41,347 nucleotides of DNA, from contig CAIRCP010000149.1 in the NCBI GenBank assembly GCA_903877095.1, positions 1 through 41,347 of the forward strand, read 5' to 3'. The translations under genes and the position numbers were made by a program. This DNA comes from an uncultured Actinomycetes bacterium. Lineage in GTDB: Bacteria > Actinomycetota > Actinomycetes > Mycobacteriales > Mycobacteriaceae. This document shows, in pieces, positions 29,579 through 40,400 of this stretch. The stretch's first letter is position 1, and every line of letters starts with the position of its first letter. Below the pieces are notes generated by a model that did no database searches, was not told the DNA's origin, and saw only the letters and a list, made by a program, of their open reading frames with translations.

Positions 29579-30576
29579 CTGATATCCCTTTGACACCGTC
29601 CACTGCCCCCGGGGAAGCCGGTGCCGGCGCCTCCGACATCGCCGCCGCCGGCGCCTCCGACATCGCCGCCGGCACCGACATCGCCGCCGGCATCGACGTC
29701 GCCGCCGGCGCCTCCGACATCGACGTCGTGCTGGTGACCGGGCTGTCCGGCGCCGGCCGGGACACCGCGGCCAAGGTGCTTGAGGACCTGGGCTGGTACG
29801 TCGCCGACAACATCCCGCCGGAACTGATCGCCCGGATGGTGGATCTGGGCCTGGCCGCCGGTTCCCGGATCACCAACCTGGCCGTCGTGATGGACGCGCG
29901 TTCCCGGGGCTTCACCGGCGATCTCGATCTGGTGCGCGCCGATCTCGGCAGCCGTGGCATCACCCCCCGGGTGCTGTTCATGGACGCCTCCGACGAGATC
30001 CTGGTGCGCCGCTACGAGAACAACCGTCGCAGTCACCCGTTGCAGGGCAATCAGACGCTGGCCGAGGGCCTCGCCGCCGAGCGTGCCATGTTGGCGCCGG
30101 TACGCGCGTCGGCCGACCTGATCATCGACACCTCCGCGCTGTCCGTGCCGGCCCTGCGGGTCAGCATCGAGAATGCGTTCGGCGGCGAGACGGTCGCCCA
30201 GACGGCCGTCACGGTGGAGTCGTTCGGCTTCAAGTACGGCCTCCCGATGGACGCCGACATGGTGATGGACGTCCGGTTCCTGCCCAACCCGCACTGGGTC
30301 GACGAGTTGCGTCCGCAGACCGGGCAGTCGCCCGCGGTGCGCGACTACGTCCTGTCCCAACCCGGGGCCACCGAGTTCCTCCAGACCTACCATCAGCTGT
30401 TGAAACTGGTGGCCGACGGCTACCTGCGCGAGGGGAAGCGGTACATGACGGTGGCAATCGGGTGCACCGGCGGCAAGCACCGCAGTGTCGCCATCGCCGA
30501 GGCGCTGGCCGGGTTGATCGGGCAGAACCGGCAGTTGTCGGTGCGGGTGCTGCACCGCGACCTGGGGCGTGAATGA
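29575..30576 (+). CDS. rapZ: RapZ/YvcJ family nucleotide-binding protein with repeat-extended N-terminus
   Basis: 333 residues. The conserved body begins at [20 protein letters not shown]. Its P-loop has Arg-Asp where the Gx4GK(S/T) lysine would be, a change shared with other actinobacterial RapZ as I recall (GAGRGT there). Later blocks are [13 protein letters not shown] sequence ([16 protein letters not shown]), [20 protein letters not shown] and the C-terminal [10 protein letters not shown]. In E. coli RapZ controls amino-sugar synthesis through small RNAs; the actinobacterial role is less clear. About 48 extra residues precede the body and are built of [13 protein letters not shown] repeats. 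It is coupled by ATGA to uvrC and yvcK. Confidence 0.92.
   Translation: MTDIPLTPSTAPGEAGAGASDIAAAGASDIAAGTDIAAGIDVAAGASDIDVVLVTGLSGAGRDTAAKVLEDLGWYVADNIPPELIARMVDLGLAAGSRITNLAVVMDARSRGFTGDLDLVRADLGSRGITPRVLFMDASDEILVRRYENNRRSHPLQGNQTLAEGLAAERAMLAPVRASADLIIDTSALSVPALRVSIENAFGGETVAQTAVTVESFGFKYGLPMDADMVMDVRFLPNPHWVDELRPQTGQSPAVRDYVLSQPGATEFLQTYHQLLKLVADGYLREGKRYMTVAIGCTGGKHRSVAIAEALAGLIGQNRQLSVRVLHRDLGRE
29620..29728 (+). repeat. In-frame imperfect repeats at the 5' end of rapZ
   Basis: GCCGGCGCCTCCGACATCG occurs three times, interleaved with shorter GGC.NCGACATCGCCGCC-like units. The array encodes a 30-40 residue Ala/Ser/Asp/Ile-rich extension ahead of the P-loop domain. Confidence 0.75.
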
Positions 30577-31643
30577 TTCCGGCGGGCAGGAGCGAAGCGA
30601 CCGGGGGATCGACTCCAGCCCCGCGCATCGTCGCGATGGGCGGCGGTCACGGCCTGTACGCCACGTTGTCCGCGGCCCGGCGCATCACCCCGCATGTGAC
30701 GGCGGTGGTCACCGTCGCCGACGACGGCGGGTCCTCGGGCCGGCTGCGCTCCGAACTCGACATCGTGCCCCCGGGTGATCTGCGAATGGCGTTGGCGGCG
30801 TTGGCATCTGACAGCCCACACGGCCGGCTGTGGGCCACCATCATCCAGCACCGCTTCGGCGGCAGCGGCGCCCTGGCCGGTCACCCGATCGGCAATCTGC
30901 TGCTGGCCGGCCTCACCGAGGTGCTCGCCGATCCGGTGGCTGCCCTCGACGAGGTCGGCCGCATCCTGGGGGTCAAGGGCCGGGTGCTGCCGATGTGCCC
31001 GATCGCCCTGCAGATCGAGGCCGACGTCGCGGGCCTGGAGAGCGATCCGCGGATGAGCCGGGTGATCCGCGGCCAGGTGGCGGTGGCCACCACCCCGGGA
31101 AAGGTCCGCCGGGTGCGACTGCTGCCCGGCGACCCGCCGGCAACCCGGCAGGCCGTCGACGCGGTGATGGGCGCCGATCTGGTGGTGCTCGGTCCGGGGT
31201 CGTGGTTCACCAGTGTCATCCCGCACGTCCTGGTGCCGGGCCTGGCCGCCGCGCTCAAGGCCACTCCGGCCCGCCGGGCGCTGGTGCTGAACCTGGCCGC
31301 CGAACCGGGCGAGACGGCCGGGTTTTCGGCGGAGCGGCACCTGCACGTGCTGGCCCAGCACGCCCCTGGATTCACCGTGCATGACATCATCGTCGACGCG
31401 GCGCATGTGCCGTCACAGCGCGAACGCGACCAACTTCGCCGGACAGCGACGCTCTTGGAGGCGGTAGTGACGTTTGCTGACGTTTCCCGACCTGGTACAC
31501 CTTTACATGATCCGGCCAAGCTGGCGGCAGTGTTGGAGGCGGTTCGGTCCAACGGCAACGCGCCGACGGCTACCGTTCCGGTAGTCGCTCCGGCGGGCGA
31601 CGCGGGGGTACGGCGCGCTGCGGCGCGAAAGCACGAGGGGTGA
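30573..31643 (+). CDS. yvcK: YvcK/CuvA family protein (gluconeogenesis factor)
   Basis: 356 residues. [19 protein letters not shown] and [18 protein letters not shown] are the CofD-like NAD/UDP-sugar-binding motifs; [12 protein letters not shown] and [14 protein letters not shown] follow. In mycobacteria the homologue CuvA is needed for growth on some carbon sources and cell-shape control, and it is phosphorylated by PknB near its C-terminus. The Thr/Ser-containing tail here (TATVPVV) could serve that, by inference. It overlaps rapZ (ATGA) and lies 7 bp before whiA. Confidence 0.93.
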   Translation: MIPAGRSEATGGSTPAPRIVAMGGGHGLYATLSAARRITPHVTAVVTVADDGGSSGRLRSELDIVPPGDLRMALAALASDSPHGRLWATIIQHRFGGSGALAGHPIGNLLLAGLTEVLADPVAALDEVGRILGVKGRVLPMCPIALQIEADVAGLESDPRMSRVIRGQVAVATTPGKVRRVRLLPGDPPATRQAVDAVMGADLVVLGPGSWFTSVIPHVLVPGLAAALKATPARRALVLNLAAEPGETAGFSAERHLHVLAQHAPGFTVHDIIVDAAHVPSQRERDQLRRTATLLEAVVTFADVSRPGTPLHDPAKLAAVLEAVRSNGNAPTATVPVVAPAGDAGVRRAAARKHEG

Positions 31644-31650
31644 ACGCGCT

Positions 31651-32640
31651 GTGGCGATGACAGCTGAGGTGAAGGACGAACTGAGCCGTCTCGTCGTCAA
31701 CTCGGTGAGTGCGCGGCGGGCGGAAGTGGCCGCTCTGCTGCGGTTCGCCGGCGGGTTGCAGATCGTCGCCGGCCGGGTGGTGGTCGAAGCCGAGGTGGAT
31801 CTCGGCAGCATCGCCCGCCGGCTGCGCAAGGACATTCACGACCTCTACGGCTACAACTCCGTCGTACACCTGGTGTCCGCCAGCGGAATTCGCAAGACCA
31901 CCCGATATGTGCTGCGGGTGGCCAAAGACGGGGAAGCGCTGGCCAGGCAGACGGGTCTGCTCGACGTGCGGGGCCGCCCGGTGCGCGGGCTGCCCGCTCA
32001 GGTGGTGGGCGGCAGCGTCGGTGACGCCGAGGCCGCTTGGCGCGGCGCCTTCCTGGCGCACGGATCGCTGACCGAGCCGGGTCGGTCCTCGGCTCTCGAG
32101 GTCAGCTGCCCGGGGCCGGAGGCCGCGCTGGCTCTGGTCGGTGCGGCCCGCCGCCTCGGGGTGAGCGCCAAGGCCCGCGAGGTGCGCGGCACCGACCGGG
32201 TGGTGGTGCGCGACGGCGAGGCGATCGGCACCCTGCTCACCCGGATGGGCGCCCAGGACACCCGGCTGGTCTGGGAGGAGCGCCGGATGCGCCGGGAGGT
32301 CCGGGCCACCGCCAACCGGCTGGCCAACTTCGATGACGCCAACCTGCGGCGGTCGGCTCGCGCCGCGGTGGCGGCGGCGGCCAGAGTCGAACGGGCCTTG
32401 GAGATCCTGGGCGAGGGCGTCCCCGAGCACCTGGCTCAGGCGGGCCGGCTGCGGGTGGAGCACCGGCAGGCCTCACTGGAGGAGCTGGGCCGGCTGGCCG
32501 AGCCGCAGATGACCAAAGACGCTGTGGCAGGCCGGATTCGGCGGCTGCTGTCGATGGCCGATCGCAAAGCCAAGCAGGACGGCATCCCCGACACCGAGGC
32601 CGCCGTCACCCAAGACCTGCTCGACGACGCCGACGCCTGA
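31651..32640 (+). CDS. whiA: WhiA-type DNA-binding regulator
   Basis: 329 residues. The N-terminal part is a degenerate LAGLIDADG homing-endonuclease scaffold ([40 protein letters not shown]). The C-terminal helix-turn-helix is in [21 protein letters not shown] and IRRLLSMAD. In Streptomyces WhiA with WhiB starts sporulation septation; in mycobacteria its targets are less defined. GTG 31651 matches the [11 protein letters not shown] family start. It ends the uvrC-rapZ-yvcK-whiA cluster and is followed by palindrome copy D. Confidence 0.96.
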   Translation: MAMTAEVKDELSRLVVNSVSARRAEVAALLRFAGGLQIVAGRVVVEAEVDLGSIARRLRKDIHDLYGYNSVVHLVSASGIRKTTRYVLRVAKDGEALARQTGLLDVRGRPVRGLPAQVVGGSVGDAEAAWRGAFLAHGSLTEPGRSSALEVSCPGPEAALALVGAARRLGVSAKAREVRGTDRVVVRDGEAIGTLLTRMGAQDTRLVWEERRMRREVRATANRLANFDDANLRRSARAAVAAAARVERALEILGEGVPEHLAQAGRLRVEHRQASLEELGRLAEPQMTKDAVAGRIRRLLSMADRKAKQDGIPDTEAAVTQDLLDDADA

Positions 32641-32661
32641 TCCGCGCCGAAACCCACCGTC

Positions 32662-32713
32662 CACTCTGCACCCAGAGCGTCAATCCGGCCGGAAGCACGC
32701 TCTCACCGCAGGG

Positions 32714-32716
<3 letters not shown>
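32662..32716. repeat. Dispersed palindromic element, copy D
   Basis: CACTCTGCA at the left end, GCAGGGTC at the right; inside, AGAGCGT pairs with ACGCTCT and TCC with GGA around GGCC. It is 21 bp after the whiA stop and overlaps the end of the convergent oxygenase gene. Confidence 0.75.
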
Positions 32717-34752
<2,036 letters not shown>

Positions 34753-34799
34753 CCGCCACAACGCGGTAAAGACAAGACGCTGGAAGCAACAGGGGAGAC

Positions 34800-36011
34800 A
34801 TGGCAGTCAAGACACTGGCCGATCTGCTCGCCGAGGGCGTGAAAGGTCGTGGCGTACTCGTGCGCTGCGACCTCAACGTCCCCCTCGACGAGAACGGCAC
34901 CGTGACCGACACCGGGCGCATCGACGCGTCGGTGCCGACGTTGAAGGCACTCACCGACGCCGGCGCGAAGGTGATCGTCACCGCGCACCTGGGCCGGCCC
35001 AAAGGCGGCCCGGAGCCCAAGTATTCGCTGGCTCCGGTCGCAGGAGTGCTCGGCGAGAAACTGGGTCGCCACGTCCAACTCGCCGGCGACGTGGTGGGCA
35101 CCGACGCGCTGGCCCGTGCCGAGGGGCTCACAGACGGTGACGTCCTGCTGCTGGAGAACATCCGGTTCGACCCGCGCGAGACCAGCAAGGACGAGGCCGA
35201 ACGTCAGGCCCTGGCCGCGCAACTCGTCGAATTGGTCGGGGAGAACGGCGCTTTCGTCTCCGACGGCTTCGGTGTGGTGCACCGTAAGCAGGCCTCGGTG
35301 TACGACGTCGCCAAGCTGCTGCCCTGCTACGCCGGCACCCTGGTCGGTGCGGAGGTCAAGGTTCTCGACCAACTGGCCAACGCCGGCGAGCGGCCGTACG
35401 CGGTGGTGCTCGGCGGGTCGAAGGTCTCCGACAAGCTCGCCGTCATCGAGAACCTGGCCGGCAAGGCCGACAGTGTCCTCATCGGCGGCGGCATGTGCTA
35501 CACCTTCCTTGCCGCGCAGGGACTTTCGGTGGGCAAGTCGCTGCTCCAGGAGGAGATGATCGAGACCTGCAAGCGTCTGCTGGAGGAGTACGGCGACGTG
35601 ATCCACCTGCCGGTGGACATCGTTGTCGCGGCGGAGTTCGCCGCTGACTCGCCGGCGGAAACCGTTGACATCAAGGACATTCCGGCCGACGAGATGGGTC
35701 TGGACATCGGGCCCAAGTCGGTGGAGCGGTTCGCCACGTTGCTGTCCAACGCCCGCACCATCTTCTGGAACGGCCCGGTGGGCGTGTTCGAGTTCCCGGC
35801 CTTCTCGGCCGGCACCAAGGGCGTCGCCGAGGCGATCATCAAAGCGACGTCCAAGGGCGCGTTCAGCGTTGTCGGCGGCGGCGATTCAGCGGCCGCGGTG
35901 CGTCAGTTGGGCTTGCGCGAAGACGGTTTCTCGCACATCTCCACTGGCGGCGGCGCGTCCCTGGAGTTCCTTGAGGGCAAGACCTTGCCCGGTATCGAAA
36001 TCCTCAGTTAG
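34800..36011 (+). CDS. pgk: Phosphoglycerate kinase
   Basis: 403 residues. [14 protein letters not shown] (substrate Arg/Asp), [20 protein letters not shown] and [12 protein letters not shown] lie in the N-lobe. [31 protein letters not shown] and the nucleotide-binding [12 protein letters not shown] and [15 protein letters not shown] lie in the C-lobe. It transfers phosphate from 1,3-bisphosphoglycerate to ADP. GGGGAG lies just before ATG 34800; tpiA follows after 14 bp. Confidence 0.97.
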   Translation: MAVKTLADLLAEGVKGRGVLVRCDLNVPLDENGTVTDTGRIDASVPTLKALTDAGAKVIVTAHLGRPKGGPEPKYSLAPVAGVLGEKLGRHVQLAGDVVGTDALARAEGLTDGDVLLLENIRFDPRETSKDEAERQALAAQLVELVGENGAFVSDGFGVVHRKQASVYDVAKLLPCYAGTLVGAEVKVLDQLANAGERPYAVVLGGSKVSDKLAVIENLAGKADSVLIGGGMCYTFLAAQGLSVGKSLLQEEMIETCKRLLEEYGDVIHLPVDIVVAAEFAADSPAETVDIKDIPADEMGLDIGPKSVERFATLLSNARTIFWNGPVGVFEFPAFSAGTKGVAEAIIKATSKGAFSVVGGGDSAAAVRQLGLREDGFSHISTGGGASLEFLEGKTLPGIEILS

Positions 36012-36025
36012 AGAGGCTCATTCGC

Positions 36026-36811
36026 ATGGCTCGTAAGCCGCTGATCGCGGGCAACTGGAAGATGAACCTGAACCACTTCGAGGCGATCGCCTTGGTTCAG
36101 AAGATCGCTTTCGCGTTGCCCGAGAAGTACTTCGACAAGGTCGACGTCACCGTCATCCCGCCGTTCACCGACCTGCGCAGCGTGCAGACGACGGTCGACG
36201 GCGACAAGCTGCGGCTCACCTACGGGGCGCAGGACCTGTCGCAGCACGACTCCGGGGCCTACACCGGCGAGATCAGCGGGGCCTTCCTGGCCAAGCTCGG
36301 TTGCACCTACGTCGTCGTCGGACACTCCGAGCGGCGCACCTATCACAACGAGGACGATGCGACGGTGGCCGCCAAGGCGGCCGCGGCGTTCCGGCACGGG
36401 CTGATCCCGATCATCTGCATCGGCGAGCACCTCGACGTCCGGGAGGCCGGCAACCACGTCGACTACAACATCACCCAGTTGCGCGGCTCGGTGGCGGGCC
36501 TGACCACCGAGCAACTCGCCAACGCCGTGATCGCCTACGAGCCGGTGTGGGCCATCGGGACCGGGCGGGTGGCCAGTTCCGCCGACGCCCAGGAGGTGTG
36601 CGGGGCGATCCGCGCCGAACTCGCCGCCCTGTCCTCCCCGCAGGTGGCCGACGGCATCCGCGTGCTCTACGGCGGCTCGATGAACGCCAAGAATGCCGGC
36701 GAACTGGTGGGGCAGCCGGATGTCGACGGCGGCCTGGTCGGCGGCGCGTCGCTGGACGGCGAACAGTTCGCCCAACTGGCGGCGAGCGCTGCCGGCGGGC
36801 CGCTGCTCTGA
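36026..36811 (+). CDS. tpiA: Triose-phosphate isomerase
   Basis: 261 residues. Catalytic K12 (GNWKMN), H100 (VVGHSERR) and E172 ([11 protein letters not shown]) are all present, and the phosphate-binding loop is VLYGGSMN. It interconverts DHAP and GAP. Third gene of the gap-pgk-tpiA operon. In M. tuberculosis, as I recall, an extra minus-strand gene (Rv1439c) separates tpi from secG; it is absent here. Confidence 0.97.
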   Translation: MARKPLIAGNWKMNLNHFEAIALVQKIAFALPEKYFDKVDVTVIPPFTDLRSVQTTVDGDKLRLTYGAQDLSQHDSGAYTGEISGAFLAKLGCTYVVVGHSERRTYHNEDDATVAAKAAAAFRHGLIPIICIGEHLDVREAGNHVDYNITQLRGSVAGLTTEQLANAVIAYEPVWAIGTGRVASSADAQEVCGAIRAELAALSSPQVADGIRVLYGGSMNAKNAGELVGQPDVDGGLVGGASLDGEQFAQLAASAAGGPLL

Positions 36812-36850
36812 AGCGCCGACCCGGGCGCCGGGATAGCGCGGTCCACCAGG

Positions 36851-36856
36851 TAGTCT
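36851..36856 (+). promoter_or_regulatory. -10 box for secG
   Basis: TAGTCT, seven bases before ATG 36864; a leaderless secG mRNA is inferred in addition to any read-through from tpiA. Confidence 0.5.
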
Positions 36857-36863
36857 CTCGCCC

Positions 36864-37097
36864 ATGATCTTCAGCCTGCAGATCCTTTTGGTGATCACCA
36901 GCGTCCTGGTGGTTCTGCTGGTGCTCCTGCACCGCGCGAAAGGTGGCGGTCTGTCGACCCTGTTCGGCGGCGGTGTGCAGTCCAGCCTGTCCGGGTCGAC
37001 GGTGGTGGAGAAGAACCTCGACCGCTTGACGATGTTCGTCACCGGCATCTGGCTGGTCGCCATCATCGGCGTCGGCCTGGCGATCAAGTACGCCTAA
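36864..37097 (+). CDS. secG: Preprotein translocase subunit SecG
   Basis: 77 residues with two membrane helices (about 3-22 and 53-75). The family loop between them is LLHRAKGGGLSTLFGGG with a Gly/Ser-rich turn (QSSLSGSTVVEKNLDRLT). SecG assists the SecYE channel in protein export. Follows the glycolytic genes as in M. tuberculosis. Confidence 0.95.
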   Translation: MIFSLQILLVITSVLVVLLVLLHRAKGGGLSTLFGGGVQSSLSGSTVVEKNLDRLTMFVTGIWLVAIIGVGLAIKYA

Positions 37098-37443
37098 CAG
37101 CACGTACGCCTAGAAGCGGCGCAGCCATCCTGCGCCGAGATCGCCGTTTCCGGCGAAACCTTGCTCTCGCCGCAGTCTCGGTGCTGGCTTCCCTCTGTCT
37201 GAGGCCTTAATTTCGTTTGCCAGCGCATGTCAGTCCATGCCCAAAGCCGCTCGCTGACGCGTCGCTGAAGAGTTGCCGACTCAGCTGAGTACCGTCTGTG
37301 CCGCCCGAAGTTCCTGCTCAGCGAAGACAATTAATTACTTCCTGAGCGAAACGCCGGAAATTGCTGGCCTTCTGCTGATGGATGTGTCAGTATCGCGTTG
37401 CTGGGCAGATTCGGGCTGCCCTCTAACCCTGGGGAACCAACAG
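37098..37443. other. 346-bp intergenic region before the PGRS gene
   Basis: It holds palindrome copy E near the secG end and a short A/T-rich patch (ACAATTAATTACTT, about 37327-37340) unlike the surrounding DNA. GGGGAACC at 37432-37439 is the likely ribosome binding site of the PGRS gene. A -10 cannot be chosen with confidence (CAGTAT at 37389 and TAATTA at 37332 are candidates). I see no convincing ORF or RNA gene in it. Confidence 0.5.
37126..37180. repeat. Dispersed palindromic element, copy E
   Basis: CTGCGCCGAGATCGCC and GCTCTCGCCGCAG flank a perfect core hairpin GTTTC-CGGC-GAAAC (37146-37159). It is 28 bp after the secG stop. The core is the clearest of the five copies. Confidence 0.8.
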
Positions 37444-40400
37444 ATGAATCCGAACTCGTCCTTCGACTCCACTCAGCCTTCGGCCGCCGCCGAGGGGCGT
37501 AATCGCAACGCCCAAGGTCGGCACCGACTGCCCCGTCAGATCGAGGTGGAGCAGCGCACTCCGTTGCTGCACGGCATGTCGGGCTACGTCGGCCGGGTGG
37601 GCGCGCTGGCCGTCGCCTTCGGCGTCGGCGCCGGCATGTTGGTGATGCCGGGTGTGGCTCAGGCCGACACCTCCGGATCGGGTGGGTCGACCGGATCCTC
37701 GGACACCGCCGGTCGCGGCTCCTCGGAGTCGACGTCGTCGTCCTCGACCGGTCATCGCGGCCCGCGCTCCACGCAGGCCCCGGCGAGTGACTCCGACGCC
37801 GCCCCGGCGCGCGGGTCGAACGAGTCCGCGCCGGAGGTGGATGTTCCCGACGTCCCCGCCGAGACCCCCCGCGGTGGCGGCGCCTCCCCGGTCGTCGACG
37901 CCCCCACGGCCGACGCCCCCGCGGCCGACGCCCCCAAGAACGAGGCACCCAAGAACGAAGCGCCCAAGAACGAGGCGCCGAAGAACAACTCTGCCCCCGC
38001 GGTAACCCCGAGCCGCGAAGTCCAGGCCCCCAGCGTCGTCAACGACGCCCCAGTCAGCGACACCCCGAAGGTCGTCAACGACGCGCCCGCCAGCTCGGCT
38101 CCCGCCGCGTCCGCACCGGCCCCCCAGGTCATCGAGGTCGCCCCGGTCCGCGGTCGGTCCGCCGAGGCGGAGTCGGCCGGCGGTTCCGCCGCGACGCCGG
38201 CGAAGTCCGAAACCCCGGTCATGACGGCCGCTCCCCAATCCGCCCCGTCCAGGGGCCTGTCCGGCGGCGTGCTCGCCTGGCTCGGCGCCGGCGCGGACGG
38301 CGGCGCCCCGGCGGCGGCCCCGCTGCTGTGGACCGTCGCGGCCTACACCCGTCGTGAGACCCCCGGATCAGCGGCGACCACCAAGCCGGCGGCGTCCACC
38401 ACCACCGGCGAGCCCGGCCCGGGCGCGACGCCGATGTTGCCGACCCCGGTCGGCAAGGCGACGGCCAAAGCCACCGACCCGCTGGCCGACATCCTCCGGA
38501 TCTTCATCGGCAACGGCACCGCGGACAACCCCAACGGCGGTCTGCTGATCGGTAACGGCTTCAGCTGGGACGCCACCACCTGCAACCAGGGCGTCGCCTG
38601 CATTGGCGGCCAGGCCGGGTTCCTCTACGGCAACGGCGGCAACGGCTGGAACGGCGGCAAGGGCGGCTCGTCCTTCACCATCGGTGACGGCGGGGCCGGC
38701 GGCGCGGGCCTCGCCGGCGTCAACGGCGGCGCGGGCGGCGTCGGCGGCCTGGCCGGCCTGCTCTGGGGCAACGGCGGCGCCGGCGGCAGCGGGGCGTCGT
38801 CGACCACCGGCATCGGCGGTGACGGCGGCCAGGGCGGCAACTCCGGCGCCTTCACCGCGATCTTCGGCAAGGGCGGTGCCGGCGGCAACGGCGGCGACGG
38901 CACCACGGCCGGCGGCAAGGGCGGCGCCGGCGGCACCGGCGCCCTGATCTTCGGCGCCGGCGGTGCCGGCGGCAATGGCGGCGCGTCCAGCGCGGACGGT
39001 GGCGTCGGCGGTGCCGGCGGCGTCGGCGGCGACAGCGGTTTCCTCGCGCTGGCCGGATTCCCGCCCAACCCGGGCATCGGCTTCGGCGGCAACGGCGGCA
39101 ACGGCGGTGACGCCACCGGCCAGAACGCCACCGGCGGCGTCGGCGGCAAGGGTGGCGACACCGGCTTCCTGTCCTTTGTCAACAACGCCGGCAACGGCGG
39201 TAACGGCGGCGCCGCCACCAACGTCGGCAGCGTCGGCGGCAACGGCGGTGACGGCGGTGTCACGGGCGTGCTGTCCCACTTCGGTGACGGCGGCCAGGGC
39301 GGCAACGGCGGCACCGGCTACCAGCAGGGCGGTAATGCCGGCAACGGTGGCCACGGCGCGATCTACGCCGACGGTGGCGGCAACGGCGGCAACGGCGGCG
39401 ACGCGGTGGGCGCCGGCGGTAATGGCGGTAACGGCGGTAACGGCGGCGGTGTCGGCAACGTGGCCGGCGAGACCTGGCGCAACTTCTGGGGCTCCGGTGG
39501 CGATGGCGGTAACGGTGGTAGCGCCCTGGGCCCCACCGTCGCTGGTGTGGCCGGCGGTAACGGCGGCAAGGGCGGCGACGGCGGTGAGAACTCCTGGTAC
39601 ATCCCGGTCTCCCCGGACAACGGGTGGGGCCCCTCGGAGGACAACGGCACCGGCGCGGGCGGCAAGGGCGGCAACGGCGCCGATGGCGGCTTAGGCGCCG
39701 TCGGCGGCAACGGCGGCGATGGCGGTAACGGCAGCAACGGCAGCATCGTCTTCGGCAGCAAGTACGGCGGTGGCCCCGCCGGCGGTGACGGCGGCCTGGG
39801 CGGTAACGGCGGCGGCGGCGTGGCCGGCACCAACGGCGCCGACTCGACCGGCTTCAACGACAACAACGGCAACGGTTACGACGGTGGGCTCGGCGGCGCA
39901 GGCGCGGCCGGTGGCAATGGTGGTAAGGGCGGCAACGCCGGCAAGGGCATGGACTGGTTCGTCACGCCCACCATCGGCCAGGCCGGCAACGGTGGCAACG
40001 CTGGCCAGGGCGGCGCCGCGGGCGCCGGTGGCAACGGCGGCAAGGGCTTCGCCGGGGATGCGGCGCATCCGGACGGCGGCAACGGCGGCAACGGCGGCAA
40101 CCCGGGCACCGGTGGCCCCGGCGGCATCGGCGGCAAGGCCGGCGAGGGCACCAACGGCGTCGACGGCCTGAACGGCAATGCCGGCACGGTAGCGACCTCG
40201 GGCGGCAACGGCGGCGACGGTGCGGCGGGCTTCAACGCCACGACTCCGGGTGCGACCGGCGGCAAGGGCGGCTTCGGCGGCAATGGCGGAGCTGTCGGTA
40301 ACGGCGGTAATGGCGGCATCGGTGGTAACGGCGCGGCCGGCACGGCCGGCACGGCCGGCGCCGACGGCACCTTCCCCAGTGGCAATGGCGCCGACGGCGG

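Noticed and set aside
37444..37800. PE domain at the start of the PGRS protein
   Set aside because: No PE signature (MSFVxxxPE...), and the leader reads as a basic region plus a signal helix instead.
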